NCBI RefSeq assembly: GCF_026262575.1
Contig: NZ_JAPKFL010000014.1
Location: 62,001-126,000, forward strand
Length of the DNA: 64,000 nt
Origin: Streptomyces marinisediminis
Lineage (GTDB): Bacteria; Actinomycetota; Actinomycetes; Streptomycetales; Streptomycetaceae
Direction: 5' to 3'
Shown piece by piece: positions 7,659 through 16,590 of this stretch. Both the position numbers and the translations under genes were made by a program. The stretch's first letter is position 1. Each line of letters opens with the position of its first letter. The notes under the pieces were generated by a model. It saw only the letters and a program-made list of their open reading frames with translations. It searched no databases and was not told where the DNA came from.

Positions 7659-9788
7659 ATGCCACCCGTGTCGTTCGCCGGACTTCTCATCCAACGCAAG
7701 GGGCAGCTCGCCGCGCTCCTCGGACTGCTGGTGCTCTTCGCCGCCCAGCTCGCCGGGGCGCTGCTGCCCAGCGTGCCGCTGTTCATCGCCGCCTCGGCCA
7801 CCGGGCTCGCGCTCGACGTGTTCCTGCACCACCGCTACCCGCACCTGCTCGCGCTGCTGGGCCGGGTGCGCTGCGACGCCTCCACCCGCCAGCTCATGCG
7901 CGACATGCTCCTGCTGCTCGGCCTGGTGCGCATCCCCGGGTTCGACCCGGTGGCGGAGTGGCCCCTGGTCACCGGGCTGGTGTGCGCGTACGGCGTGCAC
8001 TTCGGCTGCCAGGTGGTGGCGCTGCTGATCCGGCGCGAGCGCGCGCTTCCGGTGCTCACGCGCAACGTGGACGCCACGGAGCTGCGGCTGAGCCCCGCTC
8101 CCCCGCGCATCCTGGCCCGCCAGCCCGGCCGCCGGCTGCTGGTGTTCATGGTCCCGGCCACCGCCGGGCTGCTGCTGACCGCGGGGCTCGCCGAGCCGGT
8201 GTGGGGCCTGGCCGGCGTCGGCCTGTCGCTGGCGCTGTTCCTGGGCGGGACGCTCTGGGCGGCGACGTGGCTGGTGGGCCGCAAGCGGGCGCCCAGCGAG
8301 CGGACCGTGCTCGCCTGGCTGGACGGCTGGCTCCAGGCGTACCGGCCCACGCACGCCATGTACTTCTCCGGCGGCGCCAGCTCCGCCTACCAGGCCAACA
8401 TGTGGCTCACCACCCTCGCCGCGCTGGACGGCAAGCCGCTGATCGTGCTGCGCGAGCGGTTCATGCTGCAGAAGATCGAGGCGACGGACGTGCCGGTCGT
8501 GTGCATCCCGAAGGTGGCGCACCTGATGGCGCTGGAGCACTCGTCGCTGAAGATGATGATCCACCCGGCGAACTCCGGGAAGACCTCCCAGGTGCTGCGC
8601 ATCCCCACGATCAAGCACGCGTTCGTCAACCACGGCGAGAGTGACAAGCTCTCCAGTTGCAACCCCTACGCCAAGGCCTACGACGAGGTGTGGGTGGCCG
8701 GGCCCGCCGCGCGCGAGCGCTACCAGGCCGCCGACATCGGCGTGGACGACCGCGACGTGGTGGAGGTCGGCCGCCCGCAGCTCGCGCCGATCCTGCCGTA
8801 CGCGGGTCCGCCCGCCGGCCCGTGGACGACCGTGCTGTACGCCCCGACGTGGGAGGGGTGGACGGACGACCCGGGCAACACCTCGATCATGCTCGCCGGG
8901 GAGAACCTGGTCCGCGCGCTGCTGGCCGACCCGGGCGTGCGGCTGCTCTACAAGCCGCACCCCATGACGGGCTCGGTCGACCCCCGGGCCGGGCGCGCCG
9001 ACGAGCGCGTCCGGGCGCTGATCGCCGAGGCGAACGCCGCGCGGGCCGCCGAGTCCGGCCGGACCCGGCCGGGCGCCCGGGCCGCCGCGGAGCTGGCGCG
9101 CCGCACCGCCGAGCTGGACGAGCTGGCCACCACCACCTTCCGGCCCAGCTCCGACGAGGTCGAGCGGATGCTGCTCCAGTCGGTGCCCGACGCCGGGCGG
9201 GCCGACGCCGTGGCGGCGGCGCAGGCGGCCTGGGAGGAGGCGTTCTGGGCCTCGCTGCCGCAGTGGGAGCACCAGGTGGTCACCGGCCCGCGGCCGGGCA
9301 TCTACTCCTGCTTCAACCAGGCGGACCTGCTGGTCAGCGACGTCTCCAGCGTCGTCTCGGACTACCTCAGCAGCGAGAAGCCCTACGCGGTGGCCAACAC
9401 CAGCGGGCTCACGGAGGCCCGCTTCCGCGCCGCGTACCCGACGGTGCGCGCGGCCACGGTGCTCGCGCCGGACGCGGCCGGGGTGCCCGAGCTGCTGGCC
9501 GCCGTGCGCGACCCGCGCCGGGACACGCTGGCCGGGGCGCGCGCGGAGCTCAAGACCCACCTGCTGGGCCCGGCCGACCCGCCCTCCCTGGCCCGGTTCA
9601 ACGCCGCCGCCCAGGCGCTGTGTGCCCGCGCCGACGCCCGCCGGGCCCGGCTCGCCCGCACGCGCACGGCGCGGCCCGGCCCCGCGGAACAGGAGCGGGA
9701 GCAGGGGCTCAGGGAGGCGACCCGCCGCAGCCTGGGCGACGAGGTGCCGGGCGGCGCGGAGGACGCCGAGGACTCCCTGACGACCTGA
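7659..9788 (+). CDS. CDP-glycerol:glycerophosphate glycerophosphotransferase (TagF-like), membrane-anchored
   Basis: A 709-residue protein. The N-terminal third has several hydrophobic helices (for example QLAALLGLLVLFAAQLAGAL and RRLLVFMVPATAGLLLTAGL). The C-terminal part is a Glyphos_transf-type domain with the landmarks HAFVNHGESDKL, a TVLYAPTWEGW segment, LLYKPHPMTG and LLVSDVSSVVSDYLSSEK. These match TagF-type enzymes that polymerise or extend glycerophosphate chains of wall teichoic-acid-like polymers. An insertion of about 110 residues rich in Ala/Arg/Glu lies between the KPHP motif and the VSDVSS motif. ATG 7659 is the best start; GTG 7668 is possible. It is transcribed against its neighbours proB and obg. 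A role in spore or cell wall anionic glycopolymers is an inference from family and locus. Confidence 0.85.
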   Translation: MPPVSFAGLLIQRKGQLAALLGLLVLFAAQLAGALLPSVPLFIAASATGLALDVFLHHRYPHLLALLGRVRCDASTRQLMRDMLLLLGLVRIPGFDPVAEWPLVTGLVCAYGVHFGCQVVALLIRRERALPVLTRNVDATELRLSPAPPRILARQPGRRLLVFMVPATAGLLLTAGLAEPVWGLAGVGLSLALFLGGTLWAATWLVGRKRAPSERTVLAWLDGWLQAYRPTHAMYFSGGASSAYQANMWLTTLAALDGKPLIVLRERFMLQKIEATDVPVVCIPKVAHLMALEHSSLKMMIHPANSGKTSQVLRIPTIKHAFVNHGESDKLSSCNPYAKAYDEVWVAGPAARERYQAADIGVDDRDVVEVGRPQLAPILPYAGPPAGPWTTVLYAPTWEGWTDDPGNTSIMLAGENLVRALLADPGVRLLYKPHPMTGSVDPRAGRADERVRALIAEANAARAAESGRTRPGARAAAELARRTAELDELATTTFRPSSDEVERMLLQSVPDAGRADAVAAAQAAWEEAFWASLPQWEHQVVTGPRPGIYSCFNQADLLVSDVSSVVSDYLSSEKPYAVANTSGLTEARFRAAYPTVRAATVLAPDAAGVPELLAAVRDPRRDTLAGARAELKTHLLGPADPPSLARFNAAAQALCARADARRARLARTRTARPGPAEQEREQGLREATRRSLGDEVPGGAEDAEDSLTT

Positions 9789-9812
9789 GAGGCGCCCCCG
9801 GGCGGCGCCCTC

Positions 9813-9872
9813 CCCGCACGCGGCGGTGGCCGCCACCCCCGGTCCGGGGTGGCGGCCACCGCCGCGTGCGGG
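9813..9872. terminator. Perfect 27-bp stem, bidirectional terminator
   Basis: Two exact 27-base complementary arms (9813-9839 and 9846-9872) flank a six-base CGGTCC loop. It lies between the convergent stops of the TagF-like gene (9788) and obg (9883), so it can end both transcripts. The stem is almost all G+C with no U-tract, as in Streptomyces terminators. Confidence 0.85.
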
Positions 9873-9882
9873 TCCCCCGCGA

Positions 9883-11334
9883 TCAGCCGAACGGGTCGAA
9901 GTTCTGGTGGCCTTGGTGGCCCTGGTGGTCCTCGTCGCGCTCGGCCTCGCGGTCGCGCCGGCGCTGCGCGGCCGGCCGCACGCCGTCCATGCGGTGGTCC
10001 TCGCCGCGGCGGCCCAGCATCTCGGCGCCCGCCATGACGCTCGGCTCCCAGTCGAAGACCACGGCGTCCTCCTCGGGGCCGATGGCCACGCCGTCGCCCT
10101 CGCGCGCGCCGGCCCGGAGCAGCTCCTCCTCCACCCCCAGGCGGTTGAGGCGGTCGGCGAGGTAGCCGACGGCCTCGTCGTTGTTGAAGTCGGTCTGCCG
10201 CACCCAGCGCTCGGGCTTGTCACCGCGCACCCGGAACAGGCCCTCGGCCTCCCTGCTCACGGTGAAGCCGCTCTCGTCCACCGCCTGCGGGCGGATGACG
10301 ATGCGGGTGGCCTCCTGCTTCGGACGCGCGGCCCGCGCCTCGGCGACGATCCCGGCCAGCGCGAACGACAGCTCCTTCAGCCCCGCGCGGCTGACGGCGG
10401 AGACCTCGAACACGCGGTAGCCGCGCGCCTCCAGGTCCGGCCGGACCATCGCGGCCAGCTCCTCGCCGTCGGGCACGTCCACCTTGTTGAGCACCACGAC
10501 GCGGGGCCGGTCGGCCAGGCCGCGCCCGTACTCGGCCAGCTCCCGCTCGATGGCGTCGAGGTCGGACACGGGGTCCCGGTCGGACTCCAGCGTGGCGGTG
10601 TCCAGGACGTGCACGAGCACCTCGCACCGCTCCACGTGCCGCAGGAACTCCAGGCCCAGGCCCCGGCCCTCGCTGGCACCGGGGATGAGTCCGGGCACGT
10701 CCGCGACGGTGTAGACGGTCGAGCCGGCCGTCACCACGCCCAGGTTGGGCACCAGCGTGGTGAACGGGTAGTCGGCGATCTTGGGCTTGGCCGCCGAGAG
10801 CACGGAGATCAGCGAGGACTTCCCGGCCGAGGGGTAGCCCACCAGGGCCACGTCGGCGACGGTCTTCAGCTCCAGGACGATGTCGCGCACCTGACCGGGC
10901 ACGCCCAGCAGCGCGAAGCCCGGGGCCTTGCGGCGCGGCGAGGAGAGCGCGGCGTTGCCCAGCCCGCCGCGGCCGCCCTCGGCGGCGACGAAGCTGGTGC
11001 CCTCCCCCACCAGGTCGGCCAGCACGTTGCCGCGCTTGTCGAGCACGACCGTGCCGTCGGGCACCGGCAGCACCAGGTCCTGCCCGCCGGGGCCCGCGCG
11101 CAGTCCGCCCGCGCCCGGCTTGCCGTTGGTGGCCTTGCGGTGCGGGCCGTGGTGGTACTCCAGCAGCGTGGTCACGCTCTGGTCGACGACGAGGACGACG
11201 TCTCCGCCCCGGCCGCCGTTCCCGCCGTCCGGGCCGCCCAGCGGCTTGAACTTCTCCCGGTGCACGGAGGCACAGCCGTGTCCTCCGTTACCCGCGGCGA
11301 CGTGCAGCTCGACGCGGTCCACGAAGGTGGTCAT
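9883..11334 (-). CDS. obg: GTPase Obg/CgtA
   Basis: Obg is an essential GTPase that acts in 50S ribosome assembly and, in Streptomyces, influences the onset of aerial growth and sporulation. The 483-residue product has the three expected parts: the Gly-rich Obg fold (residues 1 to about 158, with [19 protein letters not shown] and [13 protein letters not shown]), the G domain (G1 GYPSAGKSS, switch ADYPFTT, G3 DVPGL, G4 NKVD), and the OCT domain (about 340-425). It ends in a charged Asp/His/Gln tail. ATG 11334 has GGGAGG seven bases upstream. It follows rpmA on the same strand, with a hairpin between them, so read-through or a private promoter is possible. Confidence 0.97.
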   Translation of the reverse strand: MTTFVDRVELHVAAGNGGHGCASVHREKFKPLGGPDGGNGGRGGDVVLVVDQSVTTLLEYHHGPHRKATNGKPGAGGLRAGPGGQDLVLPVPDGTVVLDKRGNVLADLVGEGTSFVAAEGGRGGLGNAALSSPRRKAPGFALLGVPGQVRDIVLELKTVADVALVGYPSAGKSSLISVLSAAKPKIADYPFTTLVPNLGVVTAGSTVYTVADVPGLIPGASEGRGLGLEFLRHVERCEVLVHVLDTATLESDRDPVSDLDAIERELAEYGRGLADRPRVVVLNKVDVPDGEELAAMVRPDLEARGYRVFEVSAVSRAGLKELSFALAGIVAEARAARPKQEATRIVIRPQAVDESGFTVSREAEGLFRVRGDKPERWVRQTDFNNDEAVGYLADRLNRLGVEEELLRAGAREGDGVAIGPEEDAVVFDWEPSVMAGAEMLGRRGEDHRMDGVRPAAQRRRDREAERDEDHQGHQGHQNFDPFG

Positions 11335-11400
11335 GAGGATGCCTCCCGGCTGGCTGGTTCGGTGGATACGGGACGGTGCCCGCACCACGCTGTGTAACAC

Positions 11401-11457
11401 GCCGAGGGCGGCACCGCTTCCCCGCGCGTCGCGCGAGTGAGGCGGTCCGCCCTCGGC
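11401..11457 (-). terminator. Hairpin between rpmA and obg
   Basis: GCCGAGGGCGG at 11401-11411 pairs with CCGCCCTCGGC at 11447-11457. The pairing continues inward as CACCGC with GCGGT through a one-base bulge, and an inner GCGCG pair closes the loop. It lies 30 bases after the rpmA stop and may terminate or attenuate transcription from rplU-rpmA into obg. Confidence 0.65.
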
Positions 11458-11486
11458 AGGATGCTGCGTCGTGCCCGGTGTCGGCG

Positions 11487-11744
11487 TTACTTGCCGGCCG
11501 GAACGATGTTGACGACCTTGCGGCCCCGGGCCGTGCCGAACTCCACGGCACCGGCGGCCAGCGCGAACAGCGTGTCATCGCCGCCACGGCCGACGCCCGC
11601 GCCGGGGTGGAAGTGGGTGCCGCGCTGGCGGACCAGGATCTCGCCCGCGCTCACGACCTGACCGCCGAAGCGCTTCACGCCGAGGCGCTTGGCGTTGGAG
11701 TCGCGGCCGTTCCGGGTGGACGATGCGCCCTTCTTGTGTGCCAT
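11487..11744 (-). CDS. rpmA: 50S ribosomal protein L27
   Basis: L27 sits at the peptidyl-transferase centre of the large subunit. The 85-residue product starts [20 protein letters not shown] and contains [17 protein letters not shown] and the C-terminal VNIVPAG, all standard for L27. There is no cleavable N-terminal extension of the Firmicutes type. It begins 14 bases after the rplU stop, so the two are one operon. Confidence 0.98.
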   Translation of the reverse strand: MAHKKGASSTRNGRDSNAKRLGVKRFGGQVVSAGEILVRQRGTHFHPGAGVGRGGDDTLFALAAGAVEFGTARGRKVVNIVPAGK

Positions 11745-11758
11745 CTGTTCTCAGTCCC

Positions 11759-12079
11759 TCACTTCGCCGGGGCGTCGATGCCGGTGATCTTCAGCGCGGT
11801 GTGGAGCTGGCGGTGGCCGATGCGCTTCTTGTAACCGGTCTTGTTCTTGTACTTCTGGATGTCGATCTTGGTGCCCTTGTGGTGGTCCACGACCTCGGCC
11901 TGGACCTTCACGCCGGCGAGCACCCACGGGTCGCTGGTGATGGCGTCGCCGTCGACCAGGAGGACGGTCGAGAGCTCGACGCTGTCGCCGACCTTGCTCG
12001 CGGACATTCGGTCAACCTCGATGACGTCGCCGACAGCAACCTTCTGCTGGCGACCGCCGGTGCGCACGATGGCGTACAC
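11759..12079 (-). CDS. rplU: 50S ribosomal protein L21
   Basis: L21 binds 23S rRNA early in 50S assembly. The 106-residue protein begins at GTG 12079 ([18 protein letters not shown]), the conserved family N-terminus, and ends [24 protein letters not shown] is the rRNA-binding signature. A purine-rich GAGAGAGAGA lies just upstream as a ribosome site. The same frame is open to 12184, but that extension is not part of L21. It is the first gene of the rplU-rpmA unit, with a 165-base leader from the predicted promoter. Confidence 0.97.
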   Translation of the reverse strand: MYAIVRTGGRQQKVAVGDVIEVDRMSASKVGDSVELSTVLLVDGDAITSDPWVLAGVKVQAEVVDHHKGTKIDIQKYKNKTGYKKRIGHRQLHTALKITGIDAPAK

Positions 12080-12250
12080 GCGGATCTCTCTCTCGCTCGT
12101 GGTCGGAAACCCCTGATGCCAGCCGCCCGCGCGCGGGCCTGCTGCCCGCGACGGTCCGGAGGGATGGAGCGGCCTCTCCCGCACGGCCCGGGACCGCGAA
12201 GGAGGGAGGTGCTCAGGAGCGCGGCGTGTACGGTGACACGCCGACGGTCA

Positions 12251-12280
12251 AGATTACGGGCCTTCCACCAGCACGGTCAA
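12251..12280 (-). promoter_or_regulatory. rplU-rpmA promoter (TTGACC - 18 bp - TAATCT)
   Basis: On the minus strand TTGACC (12280-12275) is followed by an 18-base spacer and TAATCT (12256-12251), close to the HrdB/sigma-70 consensus. This would start transcription near 12244 and give an RNA leader of about 165 bases before rplU. A second TTGACC (12251-12246) has only a poor downstream match. Confidence 0.65.
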
Positions 12281-12297
12281 ACCGGGCCGGGCGGCCC

Positions 12298-12346
12298 GGC
12301 GCCGCCCCGGGGAGGCGGGCGTGTGCTCCCCTCCCCGGGCGGCGCC
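12298..12346 (-). terminator. Intrinsic terminator of the RNase E gene
   Basis: GGCGCCGCCCCGGGGAGG (12298-12315) pairs with CCTCCCCGGGCGGCGCC (12330-12346) with a single bulged base. The structure begins 7 bases after the rne stop codon and ends just before the rplU promoter, so it insulates the two units. Confidence 0.75.
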
Positions 12347-12353
12347 GTGCGGG

Positions 12354-15300
12354 TCAGTCGTCGGTCGAGGACGGGCCGGAGGCGGCCGCCTTCTTGGTGG
12401 CGGTCTTCTTCGCGGTCGTCTTCTTCGCCGCCGACGTGGCGGCGGCCTTCTTGGCCGTCGTCTTGGTGGCGGCCTTCTTGGCGGTGGTCTTCTTCGCCGC
12501 CGTCTTCTTGGCCGTCGCCTTGGTGGCGGCCTTCTTGGCGGAAGCCTTCTTCGCCGCCGTCTTCCTGGCCGTCTTCTTCGCCGGCTTCGCCTGCGCCTCG
12601 TCCCCCGGAGCCGCTTCGGCCGGGGCGGCCGGGGCCTCGTCCGCCGGGGCGGCGGCCGGGGCCTGCGGCTCGGCGGGCTGCGGCTCGGCGGGCTGCTGGG
12701 CCGCGGGGAGCACGATGGCCTCGGGGGCGTCCGACTCCGGCGCCGCCACCGGTGCGGACACCCGGCGGGTGACCCGGCGCCGGGTGGGCGTGGTGGCCGC
12801 CGCCGCGGTGGCAGGCTCCGGCTCGGGCACCGACTCCGCGACGGGCTCGCCCGGCGCGGCGGCCGGGAGGACCGTCACCGCGTCCTCGTCGGCCGCCACC
12901 GGGGCACCGGCGGGCACCGACACCTTGCGGCTCGCACGACGGCGCCGGGCGGGCGCGGGCTCCTCCGACGGGGCGTCCACGGGCCGCGCCTCAGCGACCA
13001 CCGACTGCACGGACTCGGGCTCGGCCTGCCCGTATCCGGGCTCGGACTGCTCGGACTGCTCGGACGCCGTCGCCGCGACGACCGTCACGGCGGACTCCTC
13101 GGCCTCCTTCGGCGGTCCGGCGGGCACCGACACCTTGCGGCTGGCACGACGGCGCCGGGCGGGCGCGGGCTCCTCCGCCGGGGCGTCCACGGGCCGCGCC
13201 TCAGCGACCACGGGCCGCTCGGGCTCGGGCTGCCCGGACGCCGTCGCCGGGAGGACCGTCACCGCGTCCTCGTCGGCCGCCACCGGGGCGCCGGCGGGCA
13301 CCGACACCTTGCGGCTGCCCCGGCGCCGCGTGCGGGCGGGGGTGGCCGGCGCCGGCGCGACCGCGGGCTCCGGCTCGGCGGTCGCCGACTCCGGGGTCGC
13401 CGACTCGGCGGTCACCGGCTCGGCGATCTCCGGCTCGGTGGCCCGCTCCTCGGCGGGCGCTGCCTCGGCCGGGGGCGCCTCGGCTCCCCGGGAGACGCGG
13501 CGGCGGCCCCGGCGTCCGTGGCGGGACGCGGCCTCCTCCGCCTCCGCGACGCTGCTGTACAGCTCGTCGTCGGGCTCGAAGGCGGGCTCGGGCCGGGTCT
13601 TCGGCTCCGCGGCCGCCACCGGCTCCGGTGCGGGGGCGGACTCGACCGGCGCGGGCTCGGCCACGGGCTCCGGCTGGCCGCCGCCCCGGCCCTTCTTCTT
13701 GCCGCGCTTGCCACCTCCACCGCCCGCCGCGTGGGCCTGCTCCATGTGGACGAGGAGTCCGCGCCCGTTGCAGTGCGTGCAGGGTTCGGAGAACGACTCC
13801 AGCAGCCCCTGGCCGACCCGCTTGCGCGTCATCTGCACCAGCCCGAGCGAGGTCACCTCGGCGACCTGGTGCTTGGTGCGGTCGCGGCCCAGGCACTCCA
13901 GCAGGCGCCGCAGCACCAGCTCGCGGTTGGACTCCAGCACCATGTCGATGAAGTCGATCACGATGATGCCGCCGAGGTCGCGCAGGCGTAGCTGGCGCAC
14001 GATCTCCTCGGCCGCCTCCAGGTTGTTCCTGGTGACCGTCTCCTCCAGGTTGCCGCCCTGACCGGTGAACTTTCCGGTGTTGACGTCGACGACGATCATC
14101 GCCTCGGTCCGGTCGATCACCAGGGAGCCGCCGCTGGGCAGCCAGACCTTGCGGTCCAGCGCCTTCATCAGTTGCTCGTCGATCCGGTAGGTGGCGAAGA
14201 CGTCGACCTCGGCAGTCCACTTCTGCAGCCGCTCGGCGAGGTCGGGCGCCACGTGCGTGACGTAGCCGTGGATGGTGTCCCACGCCTCGTCCCCGCTGAC
14301 GACGACCTTGGTGAAGTCCTCGTTGAAGATGTCGCGCACCACGCGGACGGTCATGTCCGGCTCGCCGTACAGCAGCGTGGGGGCGTTGCCCTTCTGCGCC
14401 TTCCTCTTGATGTCCTCCCACTGCGCCTGCAGCCGCTGGACGTCGCGGGCGAGCTCGTCCTCGCTGGCGCCCTCGGCCGCGGTGCGCACGATGACGCCCG
14501 CGTTCTCGGGGACGACCCGCTTCAGGATCGTCTTCAGCCGGGACCGCTCGGTGTCGGGCAGCTTGCGGCTGATGCCGGTCATCGAGCCCTCGGGCACGTA
14601 CACCAGGTAGCGGCCCGGCAGGGAGACCTGGCTGGTGAGCCGGGCGCCCTTGTGGCCGATCGGGTCCTTGGTGACCTGCACCAGCACCGGCTGGCCGGAC
14701 TTCAGTGCCGTCTCAATGCGCCGGGGGCCGCCGGAGACGCCGAGCGCCTCGAAGTTCACCTCGCCGGCGTAGAGCACGGCGTTGCGGCCCTTGCCGATGT
14801 CGACGAAGGCGGCCTCCATCGACGGCAGGACGTTCTGGACCTTGCCCAGATACACGTTGCCGACGTAGGAGGACGCCTGCTCCTTGTTCACGAAGTGCTC
14901 GACGAGGACGTCGTCCTCCAGCACGGCGATCTGCGTGCGCTCGCCGCTCTGCCGGACGATCATCTCGCGCTTGACCGCCTCGCGGCGCGCGAGGAACTCG
15001 GCCTCGGTGATGATCGGCACCCGGCGGCGGCCCTGCTCGCGGCCCTCGCGGCGGCGCTGCTTCTTGGCCTCCAGCCGAGTGGAGCCCTTGACGGCCTGCA
15101 CGCCGTCGCCCTCGTCCTCGGCCTTCTTCTTGCGCGGCTCGCGCACCTTCACGACCGTGCGCTCGGGGTCGTCCACGGTGGCGGCGGGCTCGCTCTGCGG
15201 GCCCTCGTCGCCGCTGCGCCGACGGCGGCGGCGCCGACGCCGGGAACTGCTGCTGCTGGAGTTGGCGGCGCCGCCCTCGTCGGCCGGGCCGTCGTCGTCG

Positions 15301-16352
15301 CCGTCGGTGTCGTCGTGGCTCTCGGCACGGGGCTCGTCGTCGGCGCGCCCGGCGTGCGCGGGCTCCTCGCCGTCCCGCTGATCGGTGCCCTCGCCGTCCT
15401 CGGCGCTGTCGCCGCGCCGACGGCGGCGGCCGCCCCGGCGGCGACGCCGCGCCGGGCGCTCGCCGCTCTCGTCGGCGTCCTGGCGGTCCTCGGTGTCGGC
15501 CTCGGCGTCGTCCTCGGCATCGGCCTCGGCGGCCTCGGCGGCCGGGGCGGCCGGTGCGGCGGGCGCCTCCTGGCGGGCCCGGCCGGCGTCCGGCTCCGGG
15601 TCCGCGCCACGGCGGCGCCGGCGGCGGGCGGGACGCTCCGGCTCGACCACGGCGTCCGCGGCCCTGCTCTCCTCGTCCTCGTCCTCGTCGTCCGCCGTTC
15701 CGGCGGCTCCGGCGCGCTGCTCGGCGACGCTCTGCGGGGTCTGGAAGGCGGGCTCGGTGAAGACCGGCGGCTGGAACAGGCCGGTGGCACCGAAGGCGGG
15801 CACGGTGGGCTGCTGCCCGGCGGGCTTGCTCCCGGCCTGGTCGGCGGCCTTCTCGGCCACGTCGACGGACTCCTCGTCCTCGGGACGCGGGGCGGCGTTC
15901 TTGCCCTTCGCGCCGCTCCTGCCCCTCGCCGCGGCCTTGACCACGGGCTTCTGCGTGGCCCGCCTGGCCGTGGCGGACGACCGCTTCGCCGGTGCGGCGG
16001 GCTCTTCCGCGGACTCCTCGGCGGGCTCCTGGGCGGTCTCCTCCTCCGTGGGCGCGGGGGCGGCCACCTTGCGGGTGGCGCGGCGGCGGGTGCGGGCGGG
16101 CTTGGCGGGGGGCTCCGCGGCCGCCTGCGGGGGCTCGGCCGGCGATGCGGCCTCGGCCGGCTCGGACGTACCGGCCGACCGCTCCGCGGCGGACGCGGGC
16201 TCGGCGGGGGTGTCGGCGGACGCCTCCGGCGCGGGGGCCGGGGCGCCGGCCGGACGGCTGGCCGCCCGGCGCCGGCGGCGCGGGGGAAGGCTGCCGCCGG
16301 GGGTGTTCTCCTCGGTGGGCTCCGCCGAAGCGGGGTCTGTCGGTTCGAGCAT
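12354..16352 (-). CDS. rne: Ribonuclease E/G, long scaffold type (RNase ES-like)
   Basis: A 1,332-residue single-strand endoribonuclease that starts mRNA decay and processes stable RNA. ATG 16352 is chosen (GGGAGAA upstream). The order is: a disordered Ala/Pro/Arg/Glu-rich N-terminal region (about 1-420); the catalytic core from about residue 460, with the S1 domain (GNVYLGKVQNVLPSMEAAFV near residue 495); the DNase-I-like subdomain with the metal ligand region IVVDVNTGKFTG near 755; and the Zn-link CTHC near 856. A disordered C-terminal region carries repeated RRRRASRKVSVPAG units and ends in a Lys/Ala tail. Catalysis in the middle with arms on both sides is the known Streptomyces arrangement, where the arms bind partners such as PNPase. 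The low-complexity parts make the start somewhat uncertain. Confidence 0.95.
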   Translation of the reverse strand: MLEPTDPASAEPTEENTPGGSLPPRRRRRAASRPAGAPAPAPEASADTPAEPASAAERSAGTSEPAEAASPAEPPQAAAEPPAKPARTRRRATRKVAAPAPTEEETAQEPAEESAEEPAAPAKRSSATARRATQKPVVKAAARGRSGAKGKNAAPRPEDEESVDVAEKAADQAGSKPAGQQPTVPAFGATGLFQPPVFTEPAFQTPQSVAEQRAGAAGTADDEDEDEESRAADAVVEPERPARRRRRRGADPEPDAGRARQEAPAAPAAPAAEAAEADAEDDAEADTEDRQDADESGERPARRRRRGGRRRRRGDSAEDGEGTDQRDGEEPAHAGRADDEPRAESHDDTDGDDDGPADEGGAANSSSSSSRRRRRRRRRSGDEGPQSEPAATVDDPERTVVKVREPRKKKAEDEGDGVQAVKGSTRLEAKKQRRREGREQGRRRVPIITEAEFLARREAVKREMIVRQSGERTQIAVLEDDVLVEHFVNKEQASSYVGNVYLGKVQNVLPSMEAAFVDIGKGRNAVLYAGEVNFEALGVSGGPRRIETALKSGQPVLVQVTKDPIGHKGARLTSQVSLPGRYLVYVPEGSMTGISRKLPDTERSRLKTILKRVVPENAGVIVRTAAEGASEDELARDVQRLQAQWEDIKRKAQKGNAPTLLYGEPDMTVRVVRDIFNEDFTKVVVSGDEAWDTIHGYVTHVAPDLAERLQKWTAEVDVFATYRIDEQLMKALDRKVWLPSGGSLVIDRTEAMIVVDVNTGKFTGQGGNLEETVTRNNLEAAEEIVRQLRLRDLGGIIVIDFIDMVLESNRELVLRRLLECLGRDRTKHQVAEVTSLGLVQMTRKRVGQGLLESFSEPCTHCNGRGLLVHMEQAHAAGGGGGKRGKKKGRGGGQPEPVAEPAPVESAPAPEPVAAAEPKTRPEPAFEPDDELYSSVAEAEEAASRHGRRGRRRVSRGAEAPPAEAAPAEERATEPEIAEPVTAESATPESATAEPEPAVAPAPATPARTRRRGSRKVSVPAGAPVAADEDAVTVLPATASGQPEPERPVVAEARPVDAPAEEPAPARRRRASRKVSVPAGPPKEAEESAVTVVAATASEQSEQSEPGYGQAEPESVQSVVAEARPVDAPSEEPAPARRRRASRKVSVPAGAPVAADEDAVTVLPAAAPGEPVAESVPEPEPATAAAATTPTRRRVTRRVSAPVAAPESDAPEAIVLPAAQQPAEPQPAEPQAPAAAPADEAPAAPAEAAPGDEAQAKPAKKTARKTAAKKASAKKAATKATAKKTAAKKTTAKKAATKTTAKKAAATSAAKKTTAKKTATKKAAASGPSSTDD
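12366..12600 (-). repeat. Lys/Ala repeat tract encoding the RNase E C-terminal tail
   Basis: The last about 75 codons of rne encode degenerate KKTAAKK / KKATTAK units, giving a histone-H1-like basic tail. In DNA this appears as repeated GGCGGCCTTCTTGG-type units. It is a coding repeat prone to length change, not a mobile element. Confidence 0.8.
12871..13335 (-). repeat. Three long direct repeats inside rne
   Basis: A block containing CGGCGGGCACCGACACCTTG occurs near 12909, 13119 and 13293. The first two copies extend over about 100 bases on both sides with few changes (12871-13001 and 13081-13212); the third (13250-13335) is shorter. They encode the RRRRASRKVSVPAG(A/P) module and the following acidic segment, spaced 70 and 58 residues apart. 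Confidence 0.8.
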
Positions 16353-16590
16353 GCGGGGGTTTCTCCCGTCACGCTCCCACTGTGCGTCGCCCGCGCTCGC
16401 CACGGCTCGCGGCAACGGGACGCTGTCGCGGCCGGGGCGCGTGCGCCGCACGGGAGCTGTCGTGTCACTCGCCGGTTCCGTGCCACGGGCCCGGCTACGG
16501 CGAAAGTCTGTCGGTGGGTGCGCCTACCGTCCGGCGGTACCCGGGTGGCTCCCTGGTGCCTGGCTCGGCGGCGGCGCCGCGACGTCGGTC

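Noticed and set aside
12080..12243. L21-leader type RNA element
   Set aside because: The leader exists, but I could not draw a convincing conserved fold from one sequence.
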